DNA of 64,000 nt from Methanosarcinales archaeon (GTDB lineage: Archaea; Halobacteriota; Methanosarcinia; Methanosarcinales; Methanoperedenaceae). Every line of letters starts with the position of its first letter. Position 1 is the stretch's first letter. This document shows positions 26,795 through 36,525 of the stretch, one piece after another. The notes below the pieces were generated by a model. That model was not told where the DNA came from. It was given only the letters and a program-made list of their open reading frames with translations, and did not search any database. The stretch covers positions 62,001-126,000 of the forward strand of contig CAJPFJ010000015.1 of NCBI GenBank assembly GCA_905339155.1. Direction: 5' to 3'. A program made the translations under genes and the position numbers.

Positions 26795-29350
26795 TTATCG
26801 CATGATTACGATCGTAGAAGTTCCAACTTCAAGGACGTCCACTGCTTTCCCTTTCAATAGCCTTTCTTTTTCAAGAGTAAAACAGGATGCATCAAGAGTT
26901 ATTTCTTCGCCGTCCACTTGTAGTGTAATGCCTCCGGGTCCGGCAAGGTTCACATCAGCATTGACAAGCGCCTCTGTAATTGATTTTGCCCTGCTCCTGT
27001 AAGTTTTGCCAAGAACCTTCATATTAGGTTTGATCTCCTTTGGCACAAGCTCAAAATCCGGCGCTCCCGGTTTAAGTTTGATCGTGGAATTGGCAGCGCC
27101 GGCGATATCAGATGCATCCGGTATGGTGGAATATATCTCAATTCCTTTAAGCGGGGCATTTAACGGCATACCATGTTCTGCTTTATATCGTCTTATCGCA
27201 GAAGTCATCTCTTTGATAAATTCACCTCTTGCTTCAGCACCGGAATCGATAAGCGATTCATCAACTTGCGGCCATGGCGATAAATGAACACTTTCCTTTT
27301 TTATATGGGAATAAATCTCTTCGGAAAAATAAGGCAAAAACGGCGCAAGAAGCCGTGAAATAGTCTCAATTGAAACATAAAGTGTATACTGAGCTGCCTG
27401 TTTTCCTTCCCCCTCACCGTAAAGCCTTGATTTTGCAAGCTCAATATAATTATCTGCAAGCACATCCCATGTAAATCCTCTTACCGCTTTAAAAGTCTCA
27501 TCGAACTGGTATGCATCCATCTTTTCCGTGGTCTCTTTTACAAGCCGGTTCAATTTGCTTAGAAGCCACAGGTCTATGGGCGTAAGGTTTGCATGTTCAT
27601 CTGAAATATGCGGCAATGAGAACCGCACGATACTCCAGAGTTTCTGCAAGAACCTTGAGCCTGCAACAACATCTTTCCAGGAGAAAATAATGTCCGAACC
27701 CGTCGTTCCCCCAATAGCTGCCCACTGCCTGAAGGCATCAGCTCCATACTTCTTGATAACTTCTTCAGGTATAACGAAGTTATTGCGGGATTTGCTCATC
27801 TTGTGACCGTCTTCACCCAGCACCATGCCGTTTAGCAGGATAGTATCCCACGGCCTTTTATCAAGAAGCGCTTTAGCCCTCAATATTGTGTAAAAAGACC
27901 ATGTGCGGATGATATCATACCCCTGCGGGCGAAGCTGTGCCGGCAAAAGCAGCGGATGGTCGCTAAGCCACCCGGATACATGAAGGGCAGAAATCGATGA
28001 ATCCATCCATGTGTCAAGGACATCTGCTTCTCCTTTAAATTCGTTTGCCCCGCATTCACAGGCTTCAGGAGGCTGCGTTCGGGTAGGGTCAAGCGGGAGC
28101 CATTCTTCTTTTGCTACTTTTGTCTTCCCGCATCCGGAACAATACCATGCCGGGATAGGTGTTGCAAATATCCTTTGCCTTGAAATGCACCAGTCCCATT
28201 CCATTGTACCGGTCCAGTTTTCAAGCCGAACTTTCATATAATCGGGAACCCAGGTTATCTCGTTAGCGGTATTCAGGATATCGTCATGGATTATTTTCAC
28301 GAACCACTGTCTTTCCGAGAGTATTTCTATAGGCGTCTTACATCGCCAGCACAAACCCACATTCTGGGGAAGTTCTTCCTGTTTGTATAATATCCCCTCA
28401 TTCAACATGTCCTCGATTATTGCTTTCTTGCATTGCGCTGTACTCATTCCGGCGAATTTTCCGGCAAGTTCAGTCATCTTTCCAGTCTTATCGATCGCTT
28501 TTCGAAGAGCAAGCTTGTGTTCAACCCACCATCGAACGTCTTGCTTGTCACCGAAAGTGCATATCATGACAACGCCCGTACCAAACGTGGGATCAACATT
28601 CTTATCAGAAATGACCTTTACATTATGACCGAAAACAGGCACTTTTACATCTGTGTTCACAAATTCCTGATACCTTTCATCATCAGGATTGATCGCAATG
28701 GCAACGCATGCTGCAAGCAATTCAGGTCTTGTTGTTGCTATTTTTAGTTTATCAAAATTTAGATAATTCAAGAGGGTGCTTCTGGAATCATATTCGACTT
28801 CAGCAAATGCAATGGCGGTCTCACAGCGCGGACACCAGTTCACAGGATGGTTCTGCTGGTATATCATGCCGCTTTTGTACATCTGCACAAATGATCGCTG
28901 GGTCTTACCGAAATAAGCCGGCTCCATAGTTATGTATTCGTTGCTCCAGTCAATTGAAAAACCAAGCCGGCGCAAGCTCTTTCTCATCCGTACAATATTA
29001 GTTTCGGTCAATTCCACGCACATGCGCCTGAATTCTTCCCTTGAAACCTGGCTTTTGGTGATGCCGTGTTTTTCTTCTACTTTCACTTCAGTGGGAAGCC
29101 CGTGGCAGTCCCAGCCTTCGGGGAACATCACATTAAAGCCGCGCATTCTTTTATAGCGCGCCACAAAATCGATATAACACCAGTTAAGGGCGTTGCCGAT
29201 ATGGAAATTCCCTGTTGGATATGGCGGAGGGGTGTCGATTATGAACTGGGGTTTTTTCGAGTACCAGTCAAAATAGTACATGGGATCCTGCCATGTATCC
29301 AGCCATTTTTCTTCGATAGTGTTATAATCGTATTCTTTCGGGAGTTCCAT
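26795..29350 (-). CDS. valS: Valyl-tRNA synthetase
   Basis: An 851-residue class I synthetase of archaeal length. HIGH is seen in [15 protein letters not shown] (about residue 45) and KMSKS in [14 protein letters not shown] (about residue 525). The editing domain carries [19 protein letters not shown]. Zinc-knuckle-like pairs occur at CPRC and CWRC and again in YCSGCGKTK. It charges tRNA-Val with editing of threonine. The gene is on its own, with a possible start only at the ATG at 29350. The HEPN/MNT pair follows upstream of it in position, on the same strand. Confidence 0.95.
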   Translation of the reverse strand: MELPKEYDYNTIEEKWLDTWQDPMYYFDWYSKKPQFIIDTPPPYPTGNFHIGNALNWCYIDFVARYKRMRGFNVMFPEGWDCHGLPTEVKVEEKHGITKSQVSREEFRRMCVELTETNIVRMRKSLRRLGFSIDWSNEYITMEPAYFGKTQRSFVQMYKSGMIYQQNHPVNWCPRCETAIAFAEVEYDSRSTLLNYLNFDKLKIATTRPELLAACVAIAINPDDERYQEFVNTDVKVPVFGHNVKVISDKNVDPTFGTGVVMICTFGDKQDVRWWVEHKLALRKAIDKTGKMTELAGKFAGMSTAQCKKAIIEDMLNEGILYKQEELPQNVGLCWRCKTPIEILSERQWFVKIIHDDILNTANEITWVPDYMKVRLENWTGTMEWDWCISRQRIFATPIPAWYCSGCGKTKVAKEEWLPLDPTRTQPPEACECGANEFKGEADVLDTWMDSSISALHVSGWLSDHPLLLPAQLRPQGYDIIRTWSFYTILRAKALLDKRPWDTILLNGMVLGEDGHKMSKSRNNFVIPEEVIKKYGADAFRQWAAIGGTTGSDIIFSWKDVVAGSRFLQKLWSIVRFSLPHISDEHANLTPIDLWLLSKLNRLVKETTEKMDAYQFDETFKAVRGFTWDVLADNYIELAKSRLYGEGEGKQAAQYTLYVSIETISRLLAPFLPYFSEEIYSHIKKESVHLSPWPQVDESLIDSGAEARGEFIKEMTSAIRRYKAEHGMPLNAPLKGIEIYSTIPDASDIAGAANSTIKLKPGAPDFELVPKEIKPNMKVLGKTYRSRAKSITEALVNADVNLAGPGGITLQVDGEEITLDASCFTLEKERLLKGKAVDVLEVGTSTIVIMR

Positions 29351-29392
29351 GTTCCGCTTTGATTATTTGCATGATTAATAGAATTATCGGTT

Positions 29393-29676
29393 TCAGGCTT
29401 TTTTTCCTTCCTTAATAAGCCTCTTGCAAAGTTTCAATATTTCCACTCTGGAATTTGTCGTATTTCTTTCAACCTGATAAGAACATCGCTCACATCATGA
29501 TCTCTTGGATATTCGATAGCAAGATACCTCAAAGCTCCCTTCAGTGAAAGTTCGCATGTCTCCTGTGCTCTCCTTATGGCCAGAGAATATACTTCCTTTT
29601 CAAATGCATTTCTTGCTTCTTCAAGCGTAAGTTCAGCTCGTTCGATATAATCCAGCGCAAGCTCATCAGTCCTCAT
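29393..29676 (-). pseudogene. HEPN-domain protein, truncated by an internal loss and frameshift
   Basis: The frame from ATG 29676 encodes 80 residues, MRTDELALDYIERAELTLEE through the HEPN helices and YPRDHDVSDVLIRLKEIRQI, then stops at 29434. Family members run to about 120-130 residues. In another phase just past the stop region, the end VEILKLCKRLIKEGKKA reads to a TGA at 29393, which is the normal C-terminal helix of this family. Thus about 35 residues and the frame appear to be lost in the middle. The start overlaps the MNT gene stop by four bases (ATGA). The short form might still be made. Confidence 0.6.
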
Positions 29677-30176
29677 ATTACCACGACCTCTCCCAATTTA
29701 TAATCCGGTTTTAGATCCCAGAAATATCTTTTGTCATCAAGGAATATCTTTCTAGACCCCATTTTTTTAAGTTTTTTCCTCAAGCTTTCCATTTTATTTA
29801 TTATGAAATCATCGACATCATAAAGCATAATTCCATCTGTGACCATATCAAGAAGGATGGAAGGATTCTTTTCAACTTCAGAAGGTATAAGCGGAACAGG
29901 GCTGATAAGCGTTCCGAGTTTATTCTCTTTAAGTTTCTGGTATTCATCTGAGGTTTTCAGGTCTTTCTCAATCGTATTAAATACCTCAAACCGCCCTTCG
30001 CTTCCGAATTTTTCAGCGACAAGCAGAATATCAATGTCACTGTCTTCTCCGGCTTCTCCTCTGGCAGCACTGCCGAAAAGGAGGACTGAGATGAGATCGT
30101 TCTGTAAGCTTTCTTCTAATTTATCTGCGATAAGGGTTGTGTAATTGAGGTAAAGGTTTTGGATTTTATCGGTCAT
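29673..30176 (-). CDS. MNT-type nucleotidyltransferase (antitoxin-like partner of HEPN)
   Basis: A 167-residue protein of the minimal nucleotidyltransferase family. The catalytic motif is LLFGSAARGEAGEDSDIDIL (GS-x10-DxD, about residues 33-52). In HEPN/MNT modules the nucleotidyltransferase neutralises the HEPN ribonuclease, in known cases by adding AMP units. Here it precedes and overlaps the HEPN gene by four bases. It seems intact and of normal length while its partner is damaged, a combination that would be tolerable to the cell because the toxin is the part lost. Confidence 0.8.
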   Translation of the reverse strand: MTDKIQNLYLNYTTLIADKLEESLQNDLISVLLFGSAARGEAGEDSDIDILLVAEKFGSEGRFEVFNTIEKDLKTSDEYQKLKENKLGTLISPVPLIPSEVEKNPSILLDMVTDGIMLYDVDDFIINKMESLRKKLKKMGSRKIFLDDKRYFWDLKPDYKLGEVVVI

Positions 30177-30191
30177 TTAGACTCCAGAGGT

Positions 30192-32045
30192 TTAATCGAA
30201 ATGGTATTTTACGATTTTTTGAACAATATTTTTTTGTATCTCTTCATAGAATTCTATATCATCCCTAATTTTCTGATTAGTCATGCCAGATGCTATTATC
30301 TTCGCTAATTCTACTTTCCCAATATTATTTCTTCCAATCTTTTTTAATGACTCAAAAACATCATCAAATCTTGTTATTTTCATAATACCTGGATTTATAT
30401 TCAGTTTTCTCTCTAATATATTTAAAGGAATATAGTTCTCTATCGCTCTTCTTTCGGTAAGCCAATAATTTATATTATTCTTATTGCAAATTGAAATAAA
30501 ATTGCGAGTATCTGGATCAATTTCTTCATTTTCTGATTTTTTATCGCTATCGATTATGAAAATAGATTTTCTATTGATCAATTTGATTTCTTCGATTTTA
30601 AGATGCATTAAGAGTGATTTTCCACCATATGGTAAGATACCTATTTGAGACGAAATAGTAATTTCATTTTCATTCAATAAAAGGTTTAGCCATTTTTCTA
30701 AATAGATTTTATCAGAGGGGCCTTCAACCCAGATTATCACATCGTATAATAGAGCATCTAATCCGGTACTGCCTAATTCAGATAAAGCCAAATCGATTTC
30801 TTTAGACTCCAAAATTTTTGGAACAATACTATTTTTTATGTTTTGATTTAAAATAATAACATCCGCTACTGATGAGTCTAGAAAAATTGGAGAATGAGTT
30901 GCAACGATAATTTGTATTTCAGATTTTCTTCCGACTAATATTTCCCTTAATGATTTTGCAGCTCCTGGATGCAAATGTAATTCGGGCTCGTCTATTACTA
31001 AAATATCCCCTTTTTTACTGGTTGCCAGTTGAAGAAACAATCTTAACAAACGAAGCATACCATCTGATAGTTTATCAATTGGGAACCAATCGCCATCTCC
31101 CCCGAATCTTATAAGTATTTCATTCTCTTCAATATGATTAGCTATTGAAGCTTTTTTAACTTGCATAGTATGCCCAAAGAGTTTCTTAAAATTATCACCA
31201 ATATTTGTAAATATATTTGGATGGTGGGTTAGACTGTATTCTATATATTTCTTAATATTTGAACCGTCAGATGCTAAAATCGTTGGCGGAAATGTTGCTT
31301 CATCCTCTTGTGGCTGCGAATTAATTATGCTTTTTATAAAAACTGCACCAATTACAAATGCAAGCGATATCTTATCATCAATTGCATTTTGATATTTTAG
31401 CCAATGATAAAAAACCTCATCGTCTATTATTGTATTTTCTCTTTCATCCAAGAAGGAGAATTTATATTCTGGTCCGTCTGATAAACTCATTTCAAGATTA
31501 ATTTCAAGAAATTTTACATCCTCAAATATTTCATCTGGCATTTTAAATCTTCCATCAGAATAAAAAAGAGGCTTATAAGGTTCGTATTGAGATTTGAACT
31601 CAAATTCTCTTCGAATGGCTTCGTAAAGAGCTTTATTTAAAAGTTGACTCAGAGGTCCATCGTTTCTCAAAGACCTCAAAGCGGCCTCAAGATGAGCTTT
31701 ATAATCTTCAATTGTTCTATTTAATTGTTCTTCGTATAGAGATACCAGCGTCTCTTTTATCCGACTATCAGATACTAGCTTATCAAAACTTTCATTCAAT
31801 CTGAAAAGGTACTTCACTTTAATGGGAATTTCTCGTGGATTCACTAGATTTAGATCATACCATGAAGGGATGTCAGAGATATCATGCATTCTATAGGATC
31901 CCAGTAACGATATTGCATTAATTATTGTTGATTTATTTGAGGAGTTGGGGCCTGTTATTGAAGACCAGTTTCCAAAACTTTTAATAGTATATTCCTCGAT
32001 ACCCCTAAATCTATTAATTTCTATTTTATCCAAATGGAAGCTCAT
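30192..32045 (-). CDS. OLD-family nuclease: ABC-type ATPase fused to a TOPRIM domain
   Basis: A 617-residue protein. The N-terminal ATPase has FRGIEEYTI and the P-loop GPNSSNKSTIINAISLLG (about residues 31-48), an ABC-like signature LSDGMLRLLRLFLQLA, and Walker B ILVIDEPELHLHPGAAK with the following THSPIFLD. The C-terminal TOPRIM domain begins IIWVEGPSDKIYLEKWL and has IFIIDSDKK. OLD nucleases cleave DNA and serve in phage or plasmid defence; in Gabija they work with a UvrD-like helicase, which is absent here, so this would be a stand-alone (class 1) form. It is very AT-rich compared with flanks, which suggests acquisition. Confidence 0.85.
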   Translation of the reverse strand: MSFHLDKIEINRFRGIEEYTIKSFGNWSSITGPNSSNKSTIINAISLLGSYRMHDISDIPSWYDLNLVNPREIPIKVKYLFRLNESFDKLVSDSRIKETLVSLYEEQLNRTIEDYKAHLEAALRSLRNDGPLSQLLNKALYEAIRREFEFKSQYEPYKPLFYSDGRFKMPDEIFEDVKFLEINLEMSLSDGPEYKFSFLDERENTIIDDEVFYHWLKYQNAIDDKISLAFVIGAVFIKSIINSQPQEDEATFPPTILASDGSNIKKYIEYSLTHHPNIFTNIGDNFKKLFGHTMQVKKASIANHIEENEILIRFGGDGDWFPIDKLSDGMLRLLRLFLQLATSKKGDILVIDEPELHLHPGAAKSLREILVGRKSEIQIIVATHSPIFLDSSVADVIILNQNIKNSIVPKILESKEIDLALSELGSTGLDALLYDVIIWVEGPSDKIYLEKWLNLLLNENEITISSQIGILPYGGKSLLMHLKIEEIKLINRKSIFIIDSDKKSENEEIDPDTRNFISICNKNNINYWLTERRAIENYIPLNILERKLNINPGIMKITRFDDVFESLKKIGRNNIGKVELAKIIASGMTNQKIRDDIEFYEEIQKNIVQKIVKYHFD

Positions 32046-32128
32046 TTGTTAACCATACTATGATATCTTATATAGTCAATTATTGTAGCTATATATTTAT
32101 TGGTTGTTGTGAGCCATATTCAGATTAT

Positions 32129-32311
32129 TTAATTCTCTTTACCTATATCAGCAAAATCCCATACAGTCATTCCAGATATTTCCGCCGCTTTAAGGAATGT
32201 CACTTTTCCATCCTCAAGGGATTTCAAAGCCTTCTCTACTTTCCATTGCTGCAGCCCATCCAAAAGCAGTTTCCTGATAGAAGCGGATTTTTCAAGTGAT
32301 TCCTCTTTCAT
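32129..32311 (-). CDS. UPF0175 family antitoxin-like protein, apparently truncated
   Basis: From ATG 32311 it has 60 residues: MKEESLEKSASIRKLLLDGL then VTFLKAAEISGMTVWDFADI. This matches UPF0175 (VapB-like) proteins, whose usual N-terminal strand of about 15-20 residues is missing; the frame is open a little further up, to 32344, where it runs into the end of acsA, which suggests a deletion joined the two. The C-terminus is also short. No PIN-domain toxin lies next to it. It is probably an orphan remnant. Confidence 0.5.
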   Translation of the reverse strand: MKEESLEKSASIRKLLLDGLQQWKVEKALKSLEDGKVTFLKAAEISGMTVWDFADIGKEN

Positions 32312-32324
32312 GAATTTCTCAAGT

Positions 32325-34286
32325 TCACTCCCTCTCCTCCACAAGCACCCCTACAACAGATGGATCAGCAAGCGTAGTAATATCCCCGAGGTCATGAACA
32401 TCACCTGAGGCAATTTTTCTCAATATGCGCCTCATTATCTTGCCCGAGCGCGTCTTGGGAAGCGCGTCCGCAAATTGTAGTTTTTCAGGTTTTGCAATAG
32501 GACCGATCGAATTCCTGACATGAGTGATAAGATTGGCTTTTAGATCAGTGGTCTTTGTCACACCTTCTTTAAGGGTTACGAATGCATAGATGGCTTCTCC
32601 TTTGATATCATGGGGATAACCAACAACAGCCGCTTCAGCGACTGCATTATGGGAAACAAGGGAGCTTTCGATCTCCGCTGTGCCAAGCCTGTGTCCTGAA
32701 ACCTTGATCACATCATCGATCCGTCCCATTACCCAGAAATATCCATCCTCATCTTTACGGGCGCTGTCACCAGTCTGGTACAGCCCCGGAAACTGGGAGA
32801 AATACTTCTCGATAAAGCGCTGGTGGCTGCCGTAAACCGTTCTCATCATCCCGGGCCAGGGCTTCTTTATCACAAGCTGCCCACCCTCATTGATACCAGC
32901 TTCTGTCCCATCCGCTTTCACTACCACAGGCTCAATTCCTGGAAAAGGAAATGTCGCGGAACCGGGTTTAAGAGGCGTAGCTCCGGGAAGAGGAGTTATC
33001 AGTATGCCCCCGGTCTCGGTCTGCCACCATGTATCCACAATGGGACAGCGCCTGTTCCCGATCACGTTATAGTACCACATCCATGCTTCGGGATTTATGG
33101 GCTCACCCACCGTCCCAAGAAGCCGTAAGCTTGAAAGGTCCCGCCCTTTTGGCCATTCATCCCCGCTTCGCTCAAGCGCCCTGATAGCTGTCGGAGCTGT
33201 ATAGAAAATCGTCACTTTGTATTTCTCAACAAGTTCCCAGAACCTGTCAGGCTCTGGATAATTCGGAACACCTTCAAACATAAGGCTTGTCGCTCCACTT
33301 GCAAGAGGGCCATAAACGATATAACTGTGGCCGGTTATCCATCCAATATCCGCCGTGCACCAGTATAGATCCTCGTCGCGGTAATCAAATATCCATTTGA
33401 AAGTCTGCATCACATATAATAAATATCCGCCAGTTGTGTGAAGCACACCTTTTGGCTTGCCGGTGCTTCCGCTTGTGTAAAGGATAAATAGCGCTTCTTC
33501 GGCGTCCATAACTTCTGGTTCACACTCAGTGTTTGCGTTCTTAATCTCCTCATGCCACCAGAAGTCTCTCCCCTGCTTCATATTCACTTTCGTGCCGGTG
33601 CGATCGTAAACGATAACTGTGTTCACTGAATTTTTTTCATTGGCGCTTATCGCCCGGTCGACGCTTTCCTTGAGCGGCACGATTTTCCCACCCCTTAAAC
33701 CAGCATCAGCCGTGATTACAAATGAACAAGAACTGTCATGGATGCGATCTATTAATGAATCAGCGCTAAAACCTGCAAATACAACGTTGTGAATGGCCCC
33801 GATCCTTGCGCATGCAAGCATTGAAATTACAAGTTGAGGTATCATAGGCAGATAAATTGCGATCCTATCTCCTTTTTTCACCCCTTTATTCTTCAGCACG
33901 TTAGCGAATCTACAGACTTCCGTATATAATTGCTTATATGTGAATCGTTGTGTTTCACCGCCATCGCCCTCCCATACAATAGCGATCCTGTCCCCGCGTA
34001 CAGAGAGGTGCCTGTCAAGGCAATTGTATGATGCATTCAGCTTTCCCCCCTCGAACCAGCGGCAAATAGCTTTTTCAGGATCCCAGAAATTGACCTTTTC
34101 CCACTTCTTGAACCAGTCAAGCTGCTGTGCTTTCTCTGCCCAGAATGATGCAGGATCGCTGATCGATTGTTTATAAATTTCTTTATATTCATCAAAACTT
34201 TTTATATACGCTTTTTTGCTAAATTCAGAAGGCGGATTAAAGATGCGTTTTTCCTCTTGTAAAGATTCTATTGTGTTTTCAGCCAT
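32325..34286 (-). CDS. acsA: Acetyl-CoA synthetase, AMP-forming
   Basis: 653 residues, the usual length. The adenylation motif [20 protein letters not shown] lies near residue 270, followed by [11 protein letters not shown] and the hinge [20 protein letters not shown]. The C-terminal lysine needed for adenylation, and subject to acetylation control, is in [13 protein letters not shown]. The enzyme makes acetyl-CoA from acetate, ATP and CoA. Single gene with an AT-rich promoter region of more than 300 bases upstream. In this archaeon it would feed carbon into, or act opposite to, the 2-oxoacid oxidoreductase. Confidence 0.93.
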   Translation of the reverse strand: MAENTIESLQEEKRIFNPPSEFSKKAYIKSFDEYKEIYKQSISDPASFWAEKAQQLDWFKKWEKVNFWDPEKAICRWFEGGKLNASYNCLDRHLSVRGDRIAIVWEGDGGETQRFTYKQLYTEVCRFANVLKNKGVKKGDRIAIYLPMIPQLVISMLACARIGAIHNVVFAGFSADSLIDRIHDSSCSFVITADAGLRGGKIVPLKESVDRAISANEKNSVNTVIVYDRTGTKVNMKQGRDFWWHEEIKNANTECEPEVMDAEEALFILYTSGSTGKPKGVLHTTGGYLLYVMQTFKWIFDYRDEDLYWCTADIGWITGHSYIVYGPLASGATSLMFEGVPNYPEPDRFWELVEKYKVTIFYTAPTAIRALERSGDEWPKGRDLSSLRLLGTVGEPINPEAWMWYYNVIGNRRCPIVDTWWQTETGGILITPLPGATPLKPGSATFPFPGIEPVVVKADGTEAGINEGGQLVIKKPWPGMMRTVYGSHQRFIEKYFSQFPGLYQTGDSARKDEDGYFWVMGRIDDVIKVSGHRLGTAEIESSLVSHNAVAEAAVVGYPHDIKGEAIYAFVTLKEGVTKTTDLKANLITHVRNSIGPIAKPEKLQFADALPKTRSGKIMRRILRKIASGDVHDLGDITTLADPSVVGVLVEERE

Positions 34287-34617
34287 GCTGGTTCACCTGA
34301 CTAAAGCTTAATTTAGTGTTATTATTAAAATAGATTATCCAAAACAATATTATTCAAAAAAATTTGTGAATAAGTGTGTTAAGGTAGAATAATGTGTACC
34401 CCTTTGTTTCTACTGGAAAAATAACTTGAACATAATTAAAGGATTAAATCAAATATTAAATAATATGGTTATTTAAATTAATAAAAAAGTACATATTAAG
34501 CTATATTTGTTAAAAATATCCTTTAATTTTGGTATATTTAATATATATGTCCATTTACCTTTATTTCTATTGAAAAGTATATATACCAATAATTCCATCT
34601 ATTCACTAGTTCACAAA
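34287..34617. other. AT-rich divergent promoter region
   Basis: This gene-free stretch separates acsA (minus) from a small + strand unit. It is extremely AT-rich. A TATA-box-like AAGTATATATACC lies at 34575-34587, about 35 bases upstream of the next reading frame. The opposite side holds no single clear box among many AT runs. Confidence 0.45.
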
Positions 34618-34734
34618 ATGAACTCTATTTCACAACGAAGGAAACATCGGAGGGGAAATCCGGATGTAAAACTGTCTGTCTCGATGGGGCGGGCAGTCCT
34701 CCAATTTTTTGAGGATTATGAAAATAAGGCTTGA
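34618..34734 (+). CDS. Possible 38-residue leader-like peptide
   Basis: The frame MNSISQRRKHRRGNPDVKLS then MGRAVLQFFEDYENKA starts about 35 bases after a TATA box and overlaps the next gene by 17 bases. It is strongly basic at the start. The overlap suggests translational coupling. No family is recognised and there is no clear ribosome site, so the call is tentative. Confidence 0.35.
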   Translation: MNSISQRRKHRRGNPDVKLSVSMGRAVLQFFEDYENKA

Positions 34735-35245
34735 AATCGAAGGAACGAACGCTTGCAATATAAATTATAAAGGTCCTGAATCCATTGACCTTGCAGTTGC
34801 TTACCTTAATTCAATAGAGGCTGATGAAGTGCAAGTACATATTGTCAAAGATGACGGAACAAAGGCAGACGCAGAATTCGAAGGTGAATTCCCCGTATTA
34901 TCCGCTATTAAATTTGTTCTTGCGCTTTCAAAAACAAGAAATGAAATTCTGCCCGATACCTCGATCACTAACAACATAAGTGAATCAAAGACATTGACAT
35001 TAAAAGAAAGATTGGAAATGTTCTTAAGATTTGAATATCCCAGGGTATGGTTCACATCTATTGACGTAAAAAAACAATATGAGTCGGTTTACGGCAAAAT
35101 CGGGCTCAGCACGGTATCAACATACCTTGCAAGGATGTCCCGGGAGAATATACTTATTCGAAGAGGAAATCGAAACCAGAGAGAATATCGGTTTAAAGAT
35201 GAAAATAATATCATTCGTAATATGGAATTCGGTCTTGTAAAATAA
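34718..35245 (+). CDS. Hypothetical protein with a C-terminal winged-helix-like region
   Basis: I start at ATG 34718 (MKIRLEIEGTNACNINYKGP), with TTGAGG just upstream, giving 175 residues. The first 60 residues are beta-rich. After a linker, residues 95-160 (KERLEMFLRFEYPRVWFTSI, then YGKIGLSTVSTYLARMSREN and ILIRRGNRNQREY) look like a winged helix as in DNA-binding regulators. It could be a regulator, but no family is recognised. The gene follows a TATA box at 34575 and a small upstream frame. Confidence 0.55.
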   Translation: MKIRLEIEGTNACNINYKGPESIDLAVAYLNSIEADEVQVHIVKDDGTKADAEFEGEFPVLSAIKFVLALSKTRNEILPDTSITNNISESKTLTLKERLEMFLRFEYPRVWFTSIDVKKQYESVYGKIGLSTVSTYLARMSRENILIRRGNRNQREYRFKDENNIIRNMEFGLVK

Positions 35246-35664
35246 CGGCAAAATATTGTTTAAGAAATTATACGGGAAATAATAAATAATGAGTGGGTTG
35301 ATGAGCTGACCCCCGGGTGATTTCCGCAGGGCCTGCAGCACCCTTGCAACACAAACATTTGCGATTGCTTTGCCGCAGATTGCGCTCCATGCGCTTTCTC
35401 ATTGCACCCCTATTGGGTGAAATCCCAGTCGAACCACTTCCTTTTAGACCATGTATGGTCACAGAACCTTTACGCCCGGAAACTTGGAAATTCTCTTTCT
35501 ATTTCCAATATGGCTTTTCTGCCGATTTCATACTAGCTCATCATAGCGTGCACCATATCAAACACTTCATGATATGGTAAATGATTATTTTGTTTTATCA
35601 CGATTAATAGTTTTTGGTAACAAATATGGTACAAACTATGATATAATTCAAATCATTAAATGAT
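35246..35664. other. Intergenic region, partly GC-rich, no intact gene
   Basis: Bases 35295-35480 are more GC-rich than the surroundings, with short open frames on both strands that resemble no family I know; it may be the remnant of a mobile element. CCATATC (35551-35557) and GATATGG (35572-35578) form a seven-base inverted repeat. Nothing else was seen. Confidence 0.35.
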
Positions 35665-35931
35665 TCATGTTTTATCCTGTGGTTCAACAAAACCCAGTTC
35701 TGTTAAGAGGTTACGAGCAATATCAATTGATTCTTCTTTGCTTTTTGCTTTTATAAGCATCCTGCCGCTTGGATACATTGAGACGTCCACTCCCTTATAT
35801 ATCAGCAATAATATGTGTTTTGTTGAAACTTTCGGATCAAGAATACAACTTGCCTTGACCAGATCGATCTTAATATTGGTGCTCACCTCAAATGCCGTCC
35901 TTCCTGAGCATATCCTGACTGAAATAACCAT
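35665..35931 (-). CDS. Small TBP-fold-like protein
   Basis: 88 residues from ATG 35931 (MVISVRICSGRTAFEVSTNI). The second half, ILLLIYKGVDVSMYPSGRML then IKAKSKEESIDIARNLLTEL, has the order of strands, the SGRM turn and the final helix seen in one half-repeat of TATA-binding protein. It is half the size of TBP. Such single-repeat relatives occur in methanogens with no known role. The longer frame up to 35970 would run into the promoter of the divergent gene. Confidence 0.5.
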   Translation of the reverse strand: MVISVRICSGRTAFEVSTNIKIDLVKASCILDPKVSTKHILLLIYKGVDVSMYPSGRMLIKAKSKEESIDIARNLLTELGFVEPQDKT

Positions 35932-35994
35932 ATTTTGTTTGTGTGAGATGTAAAGCAAATATATAAGCATGTGTATAAAGTCAATGAAAACAAT

Positions 35995-36519
35995 ATGATG
36001 GGTAAAAATGTATCGACTCTAGCCGTATCTTTAATTATTCTTGCATTTTCAGGTTCAGCCGCAAGTAATATTATCCTGAATGGAACTGATTTTTATCTTT
36101 CCACGGGAGATTCATATGGTCTTTCCCAGGGGTATGTAATAAAATTAAAAAGCGTGAGCAATGAGGAGTCCGTCTGGCTTGAATTAGAATCAAACGACAC
36201 GATCGTGAAGAGTGAGATCATACACCTTAAAGGTTATTTCACATATAATAAGACGAACAGGACGATATTATCCCTTAAAGTGGATAATATATATTCGGGT
36301 TCAAGAGATACTAATCTTGTTTCTTTTTTTCCGGTTTACCAATACACTGATCCTGACATGCCCGCGCCAAAAATTATTGAAGTAACACCTGTTAAGACCA
36401 TAGGTCAGGATAACTCCAGCGCCCCACCTCCAGAACAGCCCATTCCTGAATATATGATCTGGATAACTGGAATTATTTTTGTAATTGTGTTATTTTATAT
36501 AGTCCGGAAATTATGGTGA
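35995..36519 (+). CDS. Secreted, membrane-anchored S-layer-like domain protein
   Basis: From ATG 35995 the protein has 174 residues with a signal peptide (VSTLAVSLIILAFSGSAAS), a beta-rich external part (FYLSTGDSYGLSQGYVIKLK) resembling one S-layer-type repeat, a Pro-rich linker and one C-terminal membrane helix ending YIVRKLW. ATG 35998 or 36007 are alternative starts. TATA-like AAATATATAAGC lies at 35956-35967. It probably sits on the cell surface. It is followed six bases later by pelA, which may share the transcript although function is unrelated. Confidence 0.65.
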   Translation: MMGKNVSTLAVSLIILAFSGSAASNIILNGTDFYLSTGDSYGLSQGYVIKLKSVSNEESVWLELESNDTIVKSEIIHLKGYFTYNKTNRTILSLKVDNIYSGSRDTNLVSFFPVYQYTDPDMPAPKIIEVTPVKTIGQDNSSAPPPEQPIPEYMIWITGIIFVIVLFYIVRKLW

Positions 36520-36525
36520 ACTTGA

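Noticed and set aside
30192-32045. Gabija system
   Set aside because: The OLD-type protein fits GajA in architecture, but no UvrD-like GajB gene lies next to it.
35317-35580. 87-residue frame on the + strand and a 64-residue frame on the minus strand
   Set aside because: They overlap each other, lack ribosome sites and match no family; kept only as a note on an unexplained GC-rich patch.
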